From NCBI GenBank assembly GCA_002343545.1, contig DDRA01000161.1, positions 1-12,150 on the forward strand: DNA of 12,150 nt. The letters are read 5' to 3'. The notes below the pieces were generated by a model. That model worked only from the letters and a program-made list of their open reading frames with translations, was not told the origin of the DNA and searched no databases. Both the position numbers and the translations under genes were made by a program. Each line of letters opens with the position of its first letter. The stretch's first letter is position 1. This stretch comes from Bacteriovoracaceae bacterium UBA2428. Its GTDB lineage: Bacteria; Bdellovibrionota; UBA2428. Shown here one piece after another: positions 1 through 8,334 of this stretch.

Positions 1-42
1 GTTCTGCACGGAGGATTCGTAGTAGTCGTGACGATCGAACAT
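1..42 (-). CDS. N-terminal 14 codons of a gene running off the left edge (possible SAM-dependent methyltransferase)
   Basis: Read on the minus strand, an ATG at 42-40 opens a frame that continues to the window edge and encodes MFDRHDYYESSVQN. The aromatic DYYE..VQ opening resembles from memory the start of a family of class I SAM-dependent methyltransferases whose N-termini read like YYE.CVQSP. Fourteen residues cannot establish this. No good ribosome binding site precedes the ATG, and the frame upstream shows no other ATG. The gene would be divergent from the acylphosphatase, leaving 83 bp (43-125) for both promoters. The start is plausible, but the function is a guess; it could also be a chance open frame. 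Confidence 0.4.
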   Translation of the reverse strand, partial: MFDRHDYYESSVQN

Positions 43-88
43 GGAATGGGAATAGCGGATTTGTCCGCGAGCGGCGAGACCCGCGCGT

Positions 89-117
89 TTGACCGGTCCG
101 GCTTCGTCTGTTCTATC
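89..117 (+). promoter_or_regulatory. possible sigma-70-type promoter for the acylphosphatase
   Basis: TTGACC at 89-94 is five of six to a -35 box. It is followed after 16-17 bases by TTCTATC (111-117), a poor -10 match. It lies in the short divergent gap just before the acylphosphatase start. A transcript from here would have a very short leader. This is a by-eye match only. Confidence 0.2.
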
Positions 118-125
118 TGGGGCCC

Positions 126-437
126 GTGGCGACCGTTTTTGTGAGCAAACGCTATTTGCTGAGCGGAAGGGTTCAAGGCGTCGGTTGTCGCGCGCAGATT
201 CTGGCTTTGGCCGATGGGATCGGCCACCTCGCGGGCTTCGTGCGCAACCTAAGCGATGGCCGCGTCGAGGTTCGCGTGAAGGGGCCGGATTGGCGTATGA
301 AGGACTTTGACCAGGCTTTGCGCTCCCAGCTTCGCCCGCCCGTTCGCATCGAAGACGTGGAAAGTTCGGAACTCTCGGGGTTTCGGGCGGCCGGGTTTAC
401 GATCGCCCCCACGGTCCACCCCGAAACCGATAATTAG
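126..437 (+). CDS. acyP: acylphosphatase
   Basis: This is a small cytosolic enzyme that hydrolyses the carboxyl-phosphate bond of acyl phosphates; in bacteria its physiological substrate is usually unclear. The frame gives 103 residues from a GTG at 126, against a usual size of about 90-100. The first family motif reads GRVQGVGCR (residues 14-22), ending in the catalytic Arg22. The second, GFVRNLSDGRVEV (37-49), carries the catalytic Asn41. Cys21 replaces the usual Phe or Tyr of GVGFR. A second GTG at 141 would give a 98-residue protein beginning MSKRYLLSGRVQG, which looks more like typical family N-termini, so the start is uncertain; neither start has a convincing Shine-Dalgarno sequence. 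It stands alone, 70 bp before the next plus-strand gene and divergent from the partial gene at the left edge. Confidence 0.9.
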   Translation: MATVFVSKRYLLSGRVQGVGCRAQILALADGIGHLAGFVRNLSDGRVEVRVKGPDWRMKDFDQALRSQLRPPVRIEDVESSELSGFRAAGFTIAPTVHPETDN

Positions 438-507
438 GGCCGGCGGAGCCTCTTTCCGGAGCGCCTTAAGTCTTGAAAGCGTCGACGCATTGCATTAACC
501 AATCCCC

Positions 508-1431
508 GTGCGGCGCTGGATTTTCGGCCTCTTAGCCCTTCTCGGAGTTCAGGCCCACGCCTTTCGGACGGCCGTTTTTCCGCCCGAATTACGCTCCCGC
601 GTTCACTACTGGTCGGATGTCGAGGCTTTCCCCTCGCTCGGGCCCGTTTGGCTGCACGCCGGGGACTCCGTCGCGTCGGGGTGGGCCACAAAGAGCGTGT
701 TGCGCGAACGGGTCGCGGAAGCCGAGGCGGGCGAGCTCCCCGTGGCGGGTTCCTTCGCCGACATGGCCAAGATGGTGCCTTCGCCGCGCTTCCCCTGGTA
801 CGGGGGCAGCGAGATCGGCCTCGGTTTTTTGGGGGCGCTCGATCGCATAGGCGGCCGTCCGTGGAACGTCGTCAGCTCGGCGCTCGCGGGGGCTTTGCTC
901 ACGCCGCTCGCGCACGAAGACGCACTTTCTTTCTTGGAACGTCTGCCGCGGCCGCAGGACGTGAAGCTCGTGACTTTCACCTACGGGCATAACGATCTTT
1001 GCGAAGCGTTGGATCCGGCGACGGCCGAGCTCGCCTTGCGTATCGATCGGCTCAAGGCCCGCTTCGCGAACGCGCGTTGGGTCGCATGGCGCCCGATCGA
1101 CGTCGTCGCGATGCGTGGCGCCGTGTTGGGTCGCCTCGAGGCTTTGCCTCCGAGCTTGGGACGCGACCGCGTGATCGCGTATTGCCGTCAGAGTTGGGAC
1201 GTCCGCAATTGCTCCGCCGTGGCCAAGGACGCCGCGGCCGTCACGCGCAATCGCGAGCGTCTCGTCGGGCTGCTCGAAGAGAAATTCGGCGAGCTCTTCA
1301 CCGCCGAAAATTCCGTCATGGATCGCCTGGACGTGCTCGACGCCGTCTCGAGCGATTGTTTTCACCCTTCGCGGCTCGCGCAGCCGCTCTTGTCCGAGTC
1401 GCTCGCGGACTTCGTGCGTCCGCGTCTCTAA
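508..1431 (+). CDS. secreted SGNH/GDSL-type hydrolase, phospholipase B-like
   Basis: This 307-residue protein is probably an exported esterase or lipase. It opens with a signal peptide: Arg2-Arg3, a hydrophobic run, and an AHA-F cleavage site near residue 18. SGNH-family blocks are visible: GDS at 52-54 (nucleophile Ser54), a possible block II Gly128 in SSALAGA, block III GHNDLC at 160-165 with Asn162, and DCFHP at 283-287 with the Asp283/His286 pair. GHNDLC recalls the G.NDLC signature of phospholipase B-type GDSL lipases. Cysteines at 165, 226, 235 and 284 could form disulphides in the periplasm. The start is GTG 508; an in-frame TAA at 496-498 rules out anything longer, and the signal peptide fits this start. 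No Shine-Dalgarno is seen. Its TAA overlaps the stop of the convergent SIMPL gene. The substrate is not deducible. Confidence 0.75.
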   Translation: MRRWIFGLLALLGVQAHAFRTAVFPPELRSRVHYWSDVEAFPSLGPVWLHAGDSVASGWATKSVLRERVAEAEAGELPVAGSFADMAKMVPSPRFPWYGGSEIGLGFLGALDRIGGRPWNVVSSALAGALLTPLAHEDALSFLERLPRPQDVKLVTFTYGHNDLCEALDPATAELALRIDRLKARFANARWVAWRPIDVVAMRGAVLGRLEALPPSLGRDRVIAYCRQSWDVRNCSAVAKDAAAVTRNRERLVGLLEEKFGELFTAENSVMDRLDVLDAVSSDCFHPSRLAQPLLSESLADFVRPRL

Positions 1432-2135
1432 TCGATCAAGAATTCGACCTGCGTGACGACGCGGACCTTCTTCTTGAAGGAATTGTTCGATTCGTAGTCC
1501 GAGTAGGGCGAAGCGAGCGAAAACACCCCTTGGCTTGCGCGGCGGATCTTTCCGACCTTCGCGCCCATGGATCCGGCGAAGCCGTTCGCGGCTTCGAGCG
1601 CGTTCTTCGTGGCTTCTTCGAGCATCGCGGGTTTGATCGCGTTGAGATCCGTGAAGTAATAGTTCAGTTGCGACGACGTCAGCACGACGCCCTGCTTGAG
1701 TAGCTCATCGGTTCGTTGGCTGAGTTGCGTGACGACGTCGACGCGACCGGAGGAAACGAGAAACCCGCCGCGCGCCGTGAAGCGATCGCCGCGCGTCTCG
1801 CCGCCGTACTCCTGCGCGAGCTTGTCGGAGATGCGCACGGGGGCCTTTTGGAGCTCGCCCTCCTCGAGCCCGCTCGCCTTGAGGAACTCGAGAAGCTTGG
1901 TCTGCGCGGTTTGGATCTTGCGGTTCAGTTCGCCCACGTCGTTCGAAGAAAGGCCGAACTCCAGATTGAGACTCGCTTCGTTCGAGTCGACGAGACGTTC
2001 CGCGAGTCCCCGGACTTCGATACTTTGGTCCATGCGCTTGAAGCGCACCATGCCGCCCCCCACGAAGAATCCGGCGGCGGCGAGTCCCAGGGCCACGATA
2101 AAGGCGGGAAGCAGACGTTCTTTCGCGAAGCTCAT
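1428..2135 (-). CDS. SIMPL-domain (DUF541, YggE-like) membrane-anchored protein
   Basis: This 235-residue protein has one uncleaved N-terminal membrane segment (about residues 9-29, ending FFVGGG), so the rest should lie in the periplasm. Family landmarks follow: IEVRGLAERLVDSNEASL (39-56), a QTAQTKLLEFLKASGL helix (75-90), a central VSSGRVDVVTQLSQRTDELL region (127-146), the YYFTDLN strand (159-165), then an LEEATKNALEAA helix (172-183) and a final VTQVEFLID strand. SIMPL proteins form ring-like periplasmic assemblies; E. coli YggE is linked to oxidative stress, but no common activity is known. The length matches the family. The ATG at 2135 has no strong ribosome site. It is divergent from tgt (67 bp apart) and converges on the SGNH gene with a 4-nt overlap of stop codons. 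Confidence 0.87.
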   Translation of the reverse strand: MSFAKERLLPAFIVALGLAAAGFFVGGGMVRFKRMDQSIEVRGLAERLVDSNEASLNLEFGLSSNDVGELNRKIQTAQTKLLEFLKASGLEEGELQKAPVRISDKLAQEYGGETRGDRFTARGGFLVSSGRVDVVTQLSQRTDELLKQGVVLTSSQLNYYFTDLNAIKPAMLEEATKNALEAANGFAGSMGAKVGKIRRASQGVFSLASPYSDYESNNSFKKKVRVVTQVEFLID

Positions 2136-2183
2136 GAAGCCGAGGCTAGGCCGGCCACCCGGGGATGACCATCCCGTCGGAAC

Positions 2184-2190
2184 CTGTTAA
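2184..2190 (+). promoter_or_regulatory. CTGTTAA box before tgt
   Basis: CTGTTAA ends 12 bases before the tgt ATG, in a GC-rich gap with only a poorly spaced GGGG (2196-2199, 3 bases from the ATG) as ribosome site. The same seven bases precede yajC and the kinase gene at 12 and 9 bases. It may be a -10-like element giving a very short leader. Its role is inferred only from this recurrence. Confidence 0.25.
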
Positions 2191-3345
<1,155 letters not shown>

Positions 3346-3346
3346 C

Positions 3347-3353
3347 CTGTTAA
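3347..3353 (+). promoter_or_regulatory. CTGTTAA box before yajC
   Basis: CTGTTAA occupies part of the 20-bp tgt-yajC gap and ends 12 bases before the yajC ATG, exactly as before tgt. No Shine-Dalgarno sequence lies in the gap. It could be a promoter element allowing yajC-secDF to be transcribed separately from tgt. Confidence is low. Confidence 0.25.
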
Positions 3354-3365
3354 ACCATCTCGCTT

Positions 3366-3734
3366 ATGAAGAGATGTGTTGGTCTTCTTTTGTCTTTTGC
3401 TTCGACGGTCTGCGTGGGGTCCGCTTGGGCCCAGGAGGCGGCGACGCCCGCGGCTCCCGACCCGGTGAAGGGTCTGCTGCTGAACCTGCCCATTTTCGTG
3501 GGCCTCTTCCTGCTCTTCTATTTCGGCGTCATCCAGCCGCAAAAGAAACAAGCCGCCAAGCAAGCCGAGTTCCAGTCCAAGCTGAACCGCGGCGACGAAG
3601 TCGTCACCCTCAGCGGCATCATCGGTACCGTGCGCGGATTGACCGACAAGGTCATCACGCTCGAAATCTCCCCCGGAACCGAAATGAAGGTCCTTCGCAG
3701 CCAAGTGGCCGCGCACTTGAAAGAGCAGGTCTAA
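3366..3734 (+). CDS. yajC: Sec translocon accessory subunit YajC
   Basis: YajC is a small inner-membrane partner of SecD-SecF at the SecYEG translocon. The 122-residue protein has a membrane segment at about 38-56 (LLLNLPIFVGLFLLFYFGVI), the hallmark QPQKKQ just after it, and the cytosolic domain GDEVVTLSGIIGTVRGL (76-92) ending in VLRSQVA. Unlike the short E. coli protein, it begins with what looks like a cleavable signal peptide (MKR, hydrophobic run, cleavage near WAQ at 21-23), followed by an Ala/Pro-rich linker. Processing would leave the usual single-span topology. The ATG at 3366 is favoured because it supplies this N-terminus; an in-frame TAA at 3351-3353 limits extension. Only one base separates its stop from the secD start, so the two are surely co-transcribed and probably translationally coupled. 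Confidence 0.96.
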   Translation: MKRCVGLLLSFASTVCVGSAWAQEAATPAAPDPVKGLLLNLPIFVGLFLLFYFGVIQPQKKQAAKQAEFQSKLNRGDEVVTLSGIIGTVRGLTDKVITLEISPGTEMKVLRSQVAAHLKEQV

Positions 3735-3735
3735 C

Positions 3736-5523
3736 ATGGAGAAGAAACTCGGCTGGCGCTTTGCGACCTGCGCAATCCTGACGATCCTGACCTTCGTCTT
3801 TTTGGTGCCGACCTTCTACTCGCTCAAGAATCCCGACGCGGAAGGTAAGCTTCCCGGGTGGATGCCCAACACGTCGATGCGCCTTGGCCTCGACCTTCAG
3901 GGCGGCGTGCATATGGTCCTCGGCGTCGACCTCGACAAGGTCGTCGTGAACCAGCTCACGGCCTACGGTCGCGATCTCGAAAAGACCCTCGACGGCAAGA
4001 ACGTGAAGGGCGCGAAGTTCAAGGTGAACGAAGCTCGTCTCGAACTCGAAGGCACCTTCGCGAGCAAAGCCGACGTCCAGACGGCCGATAACTTCGTTTC
4101 GTCGGAATACACGGTCCTCCAGGCGGTCGGCGCGACGGACAACGTCGGCGTCTTCCGTATGGCCCCCACGCAAGAAGAATACGTTCGCGCTCGCGCGATC
4201 GACCAGTCGATCGAGACGATCCGCAACCGGATCGACGAGTTCGGCGTGGCCGAGCCGATCATCTCGCGCAAGGGCGACAATCAAGTCCTCGTCCAGTTCC
4301 CGGGCGCTAAGGAGCCCGAGCGTCTCAAGGACCTCATCGGTCAAACGGCGCAGCTTTACTTCCGCATCGCGCACGAATGCCGCGACGGCGGCTGCTTGGC
4401 CAAGTGGGAATCCGACTTGAGCGCCTGGATCAAGGAAGCCGAAGAGAAGGGCGCCTACAAGCGCGAGTCCTTCCAGCGCTTCTCGGACTACCGCAAGAAG
4501 ATCAACGAAGATCTTGCGGCCAAACTCCCGCCGGAAACCGCGATCTACTTTGAGCGGACGCGCGACGTGAATAATCCGTCGGAAACGAGCTACCGCCCCT
4601 TCCTTCTTTCCACGAAGAACACCCTCTCGGGTGAGTACATTCAGAACGCCTCGGTTCGCATGAGCGAGTCGGGTGGCTTGCGCGTCGGCGCGGCCCGCCC
4701 CGAAGTCGCCTTCGAGATGAACCCGGCCGGAGCTCCGCTGCTGGGAGCGCTCACGGGTGACCACCAAGGCATGTTCATGGCGATCGTGTTGGACGACTTC
4801 GTGAAGAGCGCGCCGAGCATCAACTCGGCGATCCGCGAAGCCGGTATCATCACGCTGGGTTCGGGCTCGATCGACGAGATGCAGAAAGAAGCCCAGGATC
4901 TCGCGGTCGTCCTGCGCGCCGGTGCGCTGCCGGCCTCGATCGAGATCCAGGAAGAACGCGTTATCGGTCCGAGCCTGGGTCGCGATGCGATCGAAGCGGG
5001 TAACCTCGCGCTCGCGCTCTCCGCGCTCATGGTTTGCGTTCTGCTCGTGCTCTACTACGGCTCGGCCGGTCTCGTGGCGGCCTTCGTGACGATCATGAAC
5101 GTCGGCTTCATCATCGCCGTCCTCGGCGTGATGGGCGCGACGCTCACGCTGCCGGGTATCGCCGGTATCGTGCTGACGCTCGGTATGGCCGTCGACGCGC
5201 TCATCTTGATCTACGAACGCATGCGCGAAGAGATTCGCGCCGGTCGCAGCCGCACCCAAGTCCTGGAGCTCGGTTTCGAGCACGCCACGACGGCGATCTT
5301 GGACTCGAACGTGACGACGGCGATCGGTGCCTTCGTGCTGCTGCAGTACGGCACGGGCTCGATCCGCGGTTTCGCGCTCACGCTGATGGTCGGTATCTTG
5401 GCCAACGTCTTCATGGCGACCTTCTATACGAAGACGCTTTTCCAGGGCCTGCTCAAGTGGGGTCTCATGAAGGAACTTCGCGTCGGTCTCAACGGCAAAG
5501 ATTTGAAGGAAGCCGCCGTCTAA
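3736..5523 (+). CDS. secD: protein translocase subunit SecD
   Basis: SecD is the larger half of the SecDF complex, which uses the proton motive force to pull preproteins out of SecYEG on the periplasmic side. The 595 residues are normal for a separate SecD. They show membrane segment 1 (about 10-29), a large periplasmic domain with LGLDLQGGVHMVL (50-62), RNRIDEFGVAEP (163-174) and VVLRAGALPASI (391-402), then GPSLGRDAIEAG (411-422) leading into five clustered membrane segments (about 424-570). The key membrane acid is Asp487 in GMAVDALILIYERMREE (483-499); the usual VDAN reads VDAL here. AGGT sits 5 bases before the ATG, inside the yajC end, an acceptable ribosome site. secF follows after 24 bp. 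Confidence 0.98.
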   Translation: MEKKLGWRFATCAILTILTFVFLVPTFYSLKNPDAEGKLPGWMPNTSMRLGLDLQGGVHMVLGVDLDKVVVNQLTAYGRDLEKTLDGKNVKGAKFKVNEARLELEGTFASKADVQTADNFVSSEYTVLQAVGATDNVGVFRMAPTQEEYVRARAIDQSIETIRNRIDEFGVAEPIISRKGDNQVLVQFPGAKEPERLKDLIGQTAQLYFRIAHECRDGGCLAKWESDLSAWIKEAEEKGAYKRESFQRFSDYRKKINEDLAAKLPPETAIYFERTRDVNNPSETSYRPFLLSTKNTLSGEYIQNASVRMSESGGLRVGAARPEVAFEMNPAGAPLLGALTGDHQGMFMAIVLDDFVKSAPSINSAIREAGIITLGSGSIDEMQKEAQDLAVVLRAGALPASIEIQEERVIGPSLGRDAIEAGNLALALSALMVCVLLVLYYGSAGLVAAFVTIMNVGFIIAVLGVMGATLTLPGIAGIVLTLGMAVDALILIYERMREEIRAGRSRTQVLELGFEHATTAILDSNVTTAIGAFVLLQYGTGSIRGFALTLMVGILANVFMATFYTKTLFQGLLKWGLMKELRVGLNGKDLKEAAV

Positions 5524-5547
5524 GGGCGGGGGAGAACGGGGAAAGTC

Positions 5548-6495
5548 ATGGAGTTTTTTCAGCCTAAGAACCTCAAGATCGACTGGGTCAAGTACTTCAA
5601 GCCCGCGATGCTGGCTTCGATCGCGCTGACCGCGTTGAGCGTCGTGCTCATGGTGAAGCCGGGCCTGAACTACGGGATCGACTTCCGTGGCGGTCTCGAA
5701 GCGCTCGTGTCCTTCCAGGATCCGAACGTCGACGTCGGCGAACTGCGTGAGACCCTGGATAACAAGATCGAGAACCTCTCGGTCGTGAACTTTGCCTCGA
5801 CGAACGGCAAGACCGAGTTTCAGATCACGGGCCGCAGCGAGAGCCCGGAAAAAATGTCGACGGTGCTGACCGAGTCGCTCGTGGCGAAGTATGGCCCCCG
5901 CGGCGAGAAGTGGGAAGCCACGAAGATCGACACCGTCGGCCCGAAGGCCGGATCGGAGCTTCGCAAGTCGGCGCTCCTCTCGATGATCTATACCTGTTTG
6001 CTCGTCGGTCTTTACATGTACTGGCGTTTCGACGCGCGTTACGCGCCGGGTGTCTTGGCGTGTATCTTCCACGACTTGATCGTGGCGACGGGCTTCTTGG
6101 TCGTCTCGGGCATGGAGTTCTCGACGACGGTCGTCGCCGGCCTCCTGACCCTGGCCGGCTATAGCGTGAACGATACGGTCGTGATCTACGACCGTATCCG
6201 CGAGCTCGAGAACGGCAGCTACGGCAAGTCGAAGGCTGCGCTCGTGAACGAAGCGATCAACTCGACGCTCTCGCGTACGGTGCTCACGTCGGTCACGACG
6301 CTCGGCGCTTGTGTCATCCTCTTCTTCATCGGAGCGGCGGACATCAAGGCCTTCGCGGCGACCCTCTTCGTGGGTATCATCGTCGGGACTTACAGCTCGG
6401 TCTTCGTGGCGGCGCCGATTTACCTCTGGGCGAACAATCGCTTGGAATCTAACGCAACGGGCACGAACAAGCTCGCGACCTCGACCAAGTCCTAG
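5548..6495 (+). CDS. secF: protein translocase subunit SecF
   Basis: SecF is the partner of SecD in the proton-driven Sec accessory complex. The 315 residues match the family. They show membrane segment 1 (about 19-36), the periplasmic motif GIDFRGG (43-49), a small periplasmic domain to about 138, and five further membrane segments. The signature GYSVNDTVVIYDRIRE (204-219) carries the conserved Asp209, followed by LSRTVLTSVTTL (241-252) and the final FVGIIVGTYSS (274-284). The short C-terminal tail is polar (Asn/Thr/Ser/Lys). The start at ATG 5548 has GGGGAAAG 2-9 bases upstream. The gene sits 24 bp after secD and 9 bp before recJ on the same strand, so one transcript probably covers all three. 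Confidence 0.98.
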   Translation: MEFFQPKNLKIDWVKYFKPAMLASIALTALSVVLMVKPGLNYGIDFRGGLEALVSFQDPNVDVGELRETLDNKIENLSVVNFASTNGKTEFQITGRSESPEKMSTVLTESLVAKYGPRGEKWEATKIDTVGPKAGSELRKSALLSMIYTCLLVGLYMYWRFDARYAPGVLACIFHDLIVATGFLVVSGMEFSTTVVAGLLTLAGYSVNDTVVIYDRIRELENGSYGKSKAALVNEAINSTLSRTVLTSVTTLGACVILFFIGAADIKAFAATLFVGIIVGTYSSVFVAAPIYLWANNRLESNATGTNKLATSTKS

Positions 6496-6504
6496 TTCCC
6501 GACC

Positions 6505-8334
6505 ATGGAAGGCTCCGTATCGCCGTCGGGCGTCTTGTCGCCCGGCGGCTCCTTTCTGTGGCGTCCTCGCCGAGCGGAGGCCGTTCCGGCTGAGCTCACG
6601 GCTCGCTTCGGTCCGCTGCTCGCGCAGGTTCTGTGGCAGCGCGGATGGTCGGAGATCGAAGCCATCGAGGCCTATCTCGATCCCCGTCTCGAGGCCCTGA
6701 CCTCTCCCTTTAGCTTGCGGGGGATGGAAGCGGCGGCCGAACGGCTTTGCCGGGCCGTACAAAGTGGCGAGCCGATCGTCGTCTACTCGGATTACGACAT
6801 CGACGGGATGACGGGCCTGGCCATCCTCGTTTCTTATCTGCGCAGCTTGGGCCACGAGAACGTGTCGTTCTTCCAGCCCGACCGACTTTCGGAAGGCTAC
6901 GGCGTGCACGCCGCGGCGATCCGCGATCTGGCGAGTCGTGGGGCTCGGCTCATCATCACCGTCGATACGGGGATCGCGGCTTTCGAAGCGGCCGAAGCCG
7001 CCAAGGAAGTCGGCGTCGATCTGCTCATCACCGACCACCACCAACAGACGGCCGAGACTCTGCCCGACACGCCTTACGTCGTGAACCCGAATCAACGGGG
7101 CGACACGAGCGGGCTGAGCTACCTGGCCGGCGCGGGGATGGCGTTCTACCTTTGCGTGGCCGCGCGTAGCCAGCTTCGCAAGGCGGCCTTCTTCGGGCCC
7201 TCGCGTCCCGAGCCGGACCTGCGGGAACTGCTCGACCTCCTCGTGCTCGGCACGGTGGCCGACAGCGTGGAGTTACGCGGCGACAACCGCATTCTCGTGC
7301 GCGCGGGCCTCAAGAAACTCGCTTTCACGCGGCGACCGGGACTCCGGGCGCTCGTCGACAAAGTCTGCAGCGGCGAGACTTCGCTCACGGCCAAGGACTT
7401 GGCCTTCTCGATCGCGCCCAAGCTCAATGCGGCAAGCCGCATGGGACAAGCCCACCTTTCGACCGAACTGCTGCTGACCCAGGATCCGGGCCGCGCCCAG
7501 GAGCTCGTCGCGCAGATTCTCAAGCTCAACGACCAACGTTCCAAGGTGCAGGCCGAGATCTTCGAGTCGGCGCAGGCCCAGGCCCGCACGCAGATCGAGG
7601 GATCCGATCCGCCCGTGCTCGTCGTTCGCGGCGAATGGCACGAGGGCGTGCTCGGGGTCGTGGCGGCCAAGCTCGTCGACGCTTTCAAGAAGCCCGCGAT
7701 CGTGTTGACGGAGCTCGCGCACGGCGAAGGCCCGTCGCTGCTGCGGGGTTCGATGCGGACCCTGCCCAAGGTCCACTGCCTCAAGATCCTCGAAGGGGCC
7801 CACGACGTGCTGCTGCGTTACGGCGGCCATCGCATGGCGGCGGGGCTTCAGATGCGCGCCGAACACTTTGTCGAATTCACGGAACGGCTTTGGGAGTCGG
7901 GCCGGGCGGCCCCGGCCGATCTCTTCGCGGCCGAACCCGTCGCCTACGACGGAGATCTGACGCCCCGGCTCCAGGTCCGCGACATCGTCGCGCTCTCCCA
8001 GATGGCGCCGTGGGGAGCCGGAAACCCCGAGCCGCTCCTGCGCGTGCGGGGTCTCGACCCTTCGAAGCGCCAGATCCTCAAGGAAAAACACGTGAAGTTC
8101 CGTACCGCGGAAGGCCACGGGCTCATCGGTTTCTCGAAAGCCGCCGAAGTCGGACGTTTCCTTGACGAGGGCGCCTCGAAGCTCGAGGCGCTCGTGGTGC
8201 CCGAGATCAATCGCTTTCGTGGAATCGAGACGGTACAATTGAGAATTGAGCATGTCGGACGAGATGACTCTGACGGTCCTGATCTTGGACCCCGACGAGG
8301 ATTTTTTGAAGGAAGCCCAGTCCCTGGGGGATGA
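6505..8334 (+). CDS. recJ: single-stranded-DNA-specific exonuclease RecJ, with an extended C-terminus
   Basis: RecJ is a Mn/Mg-dependent 5'-3' ssDNA exonuclease of the DHH phosphoesterase superfamily, used in RecF-pathway recombination, base excision and mismatch repair. Motifs in order are YSDYDIDGMTG (94-104), ITVDTG (151-156), ITDHHQ (175-180, the DHH), LGTVADSVEL (248-257), KLNAASRMG (306-314), and the DHHA1 GEWHEGVLGVVAAKL (376-390) and RYGGHRMAAG (438-447). The OB-like end is INRFRGIETVQLRIEHV (568-584). Family members normally stop just after that strand. Here about 25 more residues (Gly/Pro/Arg/Asp-rich) run out of frame into the next gene, to a TGA at 8332-8334. Length is 609, against 577 in E. 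coli. The ATG at 6505 lies 9 bp after secF with no evident Shine-Dalgarno sequence, suggesting coupling to secF. Confidence 0.96.
   Translation: MEGSVSPSGVLSPGGSFLWRPRRAEAVPAELTARFGPLLAQVLWQRGWSEIEAIEAYLDPRLEALTSPFSLRGMEAAAERLCRAVQSGEPIVVYSDYDIDGMTGLAILVSYLRSLGHENVSFFQPDRLSEGYGVHAAAIRDLASRGARLIITVDTGIAAFEAAEAAKEVGVDLLITDHHQQTAETLPDTPYVVNPNQRGDTSGLSYLAGAGMAFYLCVAARSQLRKAAFFGPSRPEPDLRELLDLLVLGTVADSVELRGDNRILVRAGLKKLAFTRRPGLRALVDKVCSGETSLTAKDLAFSIAPKLNAASRMGQAHLSTELLLTQDPGRAQELVAQILKLNDQRSKVQAEIFESAQAQARTQIEGSDPPVLVVRGEWHEGVLGVVAAKLVDAFKKPAIVLTELAHGEGPSLLRGSMRTLPKVHCLKILEGAHDVLLRYGGHRMAAGLQMRAEHFVEFTERLWESGRAAPADLFAAEPVAYDGDLTPRLQVRDIVALSQMAPWGAGNPEPLLRVRGLDPSKRQILKEKHVKFRTAEGHGLIGFSKAAEVGRFLDEGASKLEALVVPEINRFRGIETVQLRIEHVGRDDSDGPDLGPRRGFFEGSPVPGG
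8234..8239 (+). promoter_or_regulatory. possible -10 element before the GGDEF gene
   Basis: TACAAT, five of six to the -10 consensus, ends 12 bases before the ATG at 8252, inside the final codons of the RecJ core. I see no good -35 at 16-18 bases. If used, it would give the diguanylate cyclase its own transcript with a very short leader. Confidence 0.22.

Noticed and set aside
444..471. Short repeats (CGGAG twice, CGGA/TCCG) between the acylphosphatase and hydrolase genes as a terminator
   Set aside because: The stem is too short and has no T-run.
3655..7095. A 1146-codon open frame on the minus strand, antisense to yajC-secD-secF-recJ
   Set aside because: It is rich in Arg, His, Asp and Glu with no recognisable domain, and it lies opposite four certain genes. 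In GC-rich DNA the codon bias of the real genes removes stops from this antisense frame. I treat it as a shadow.
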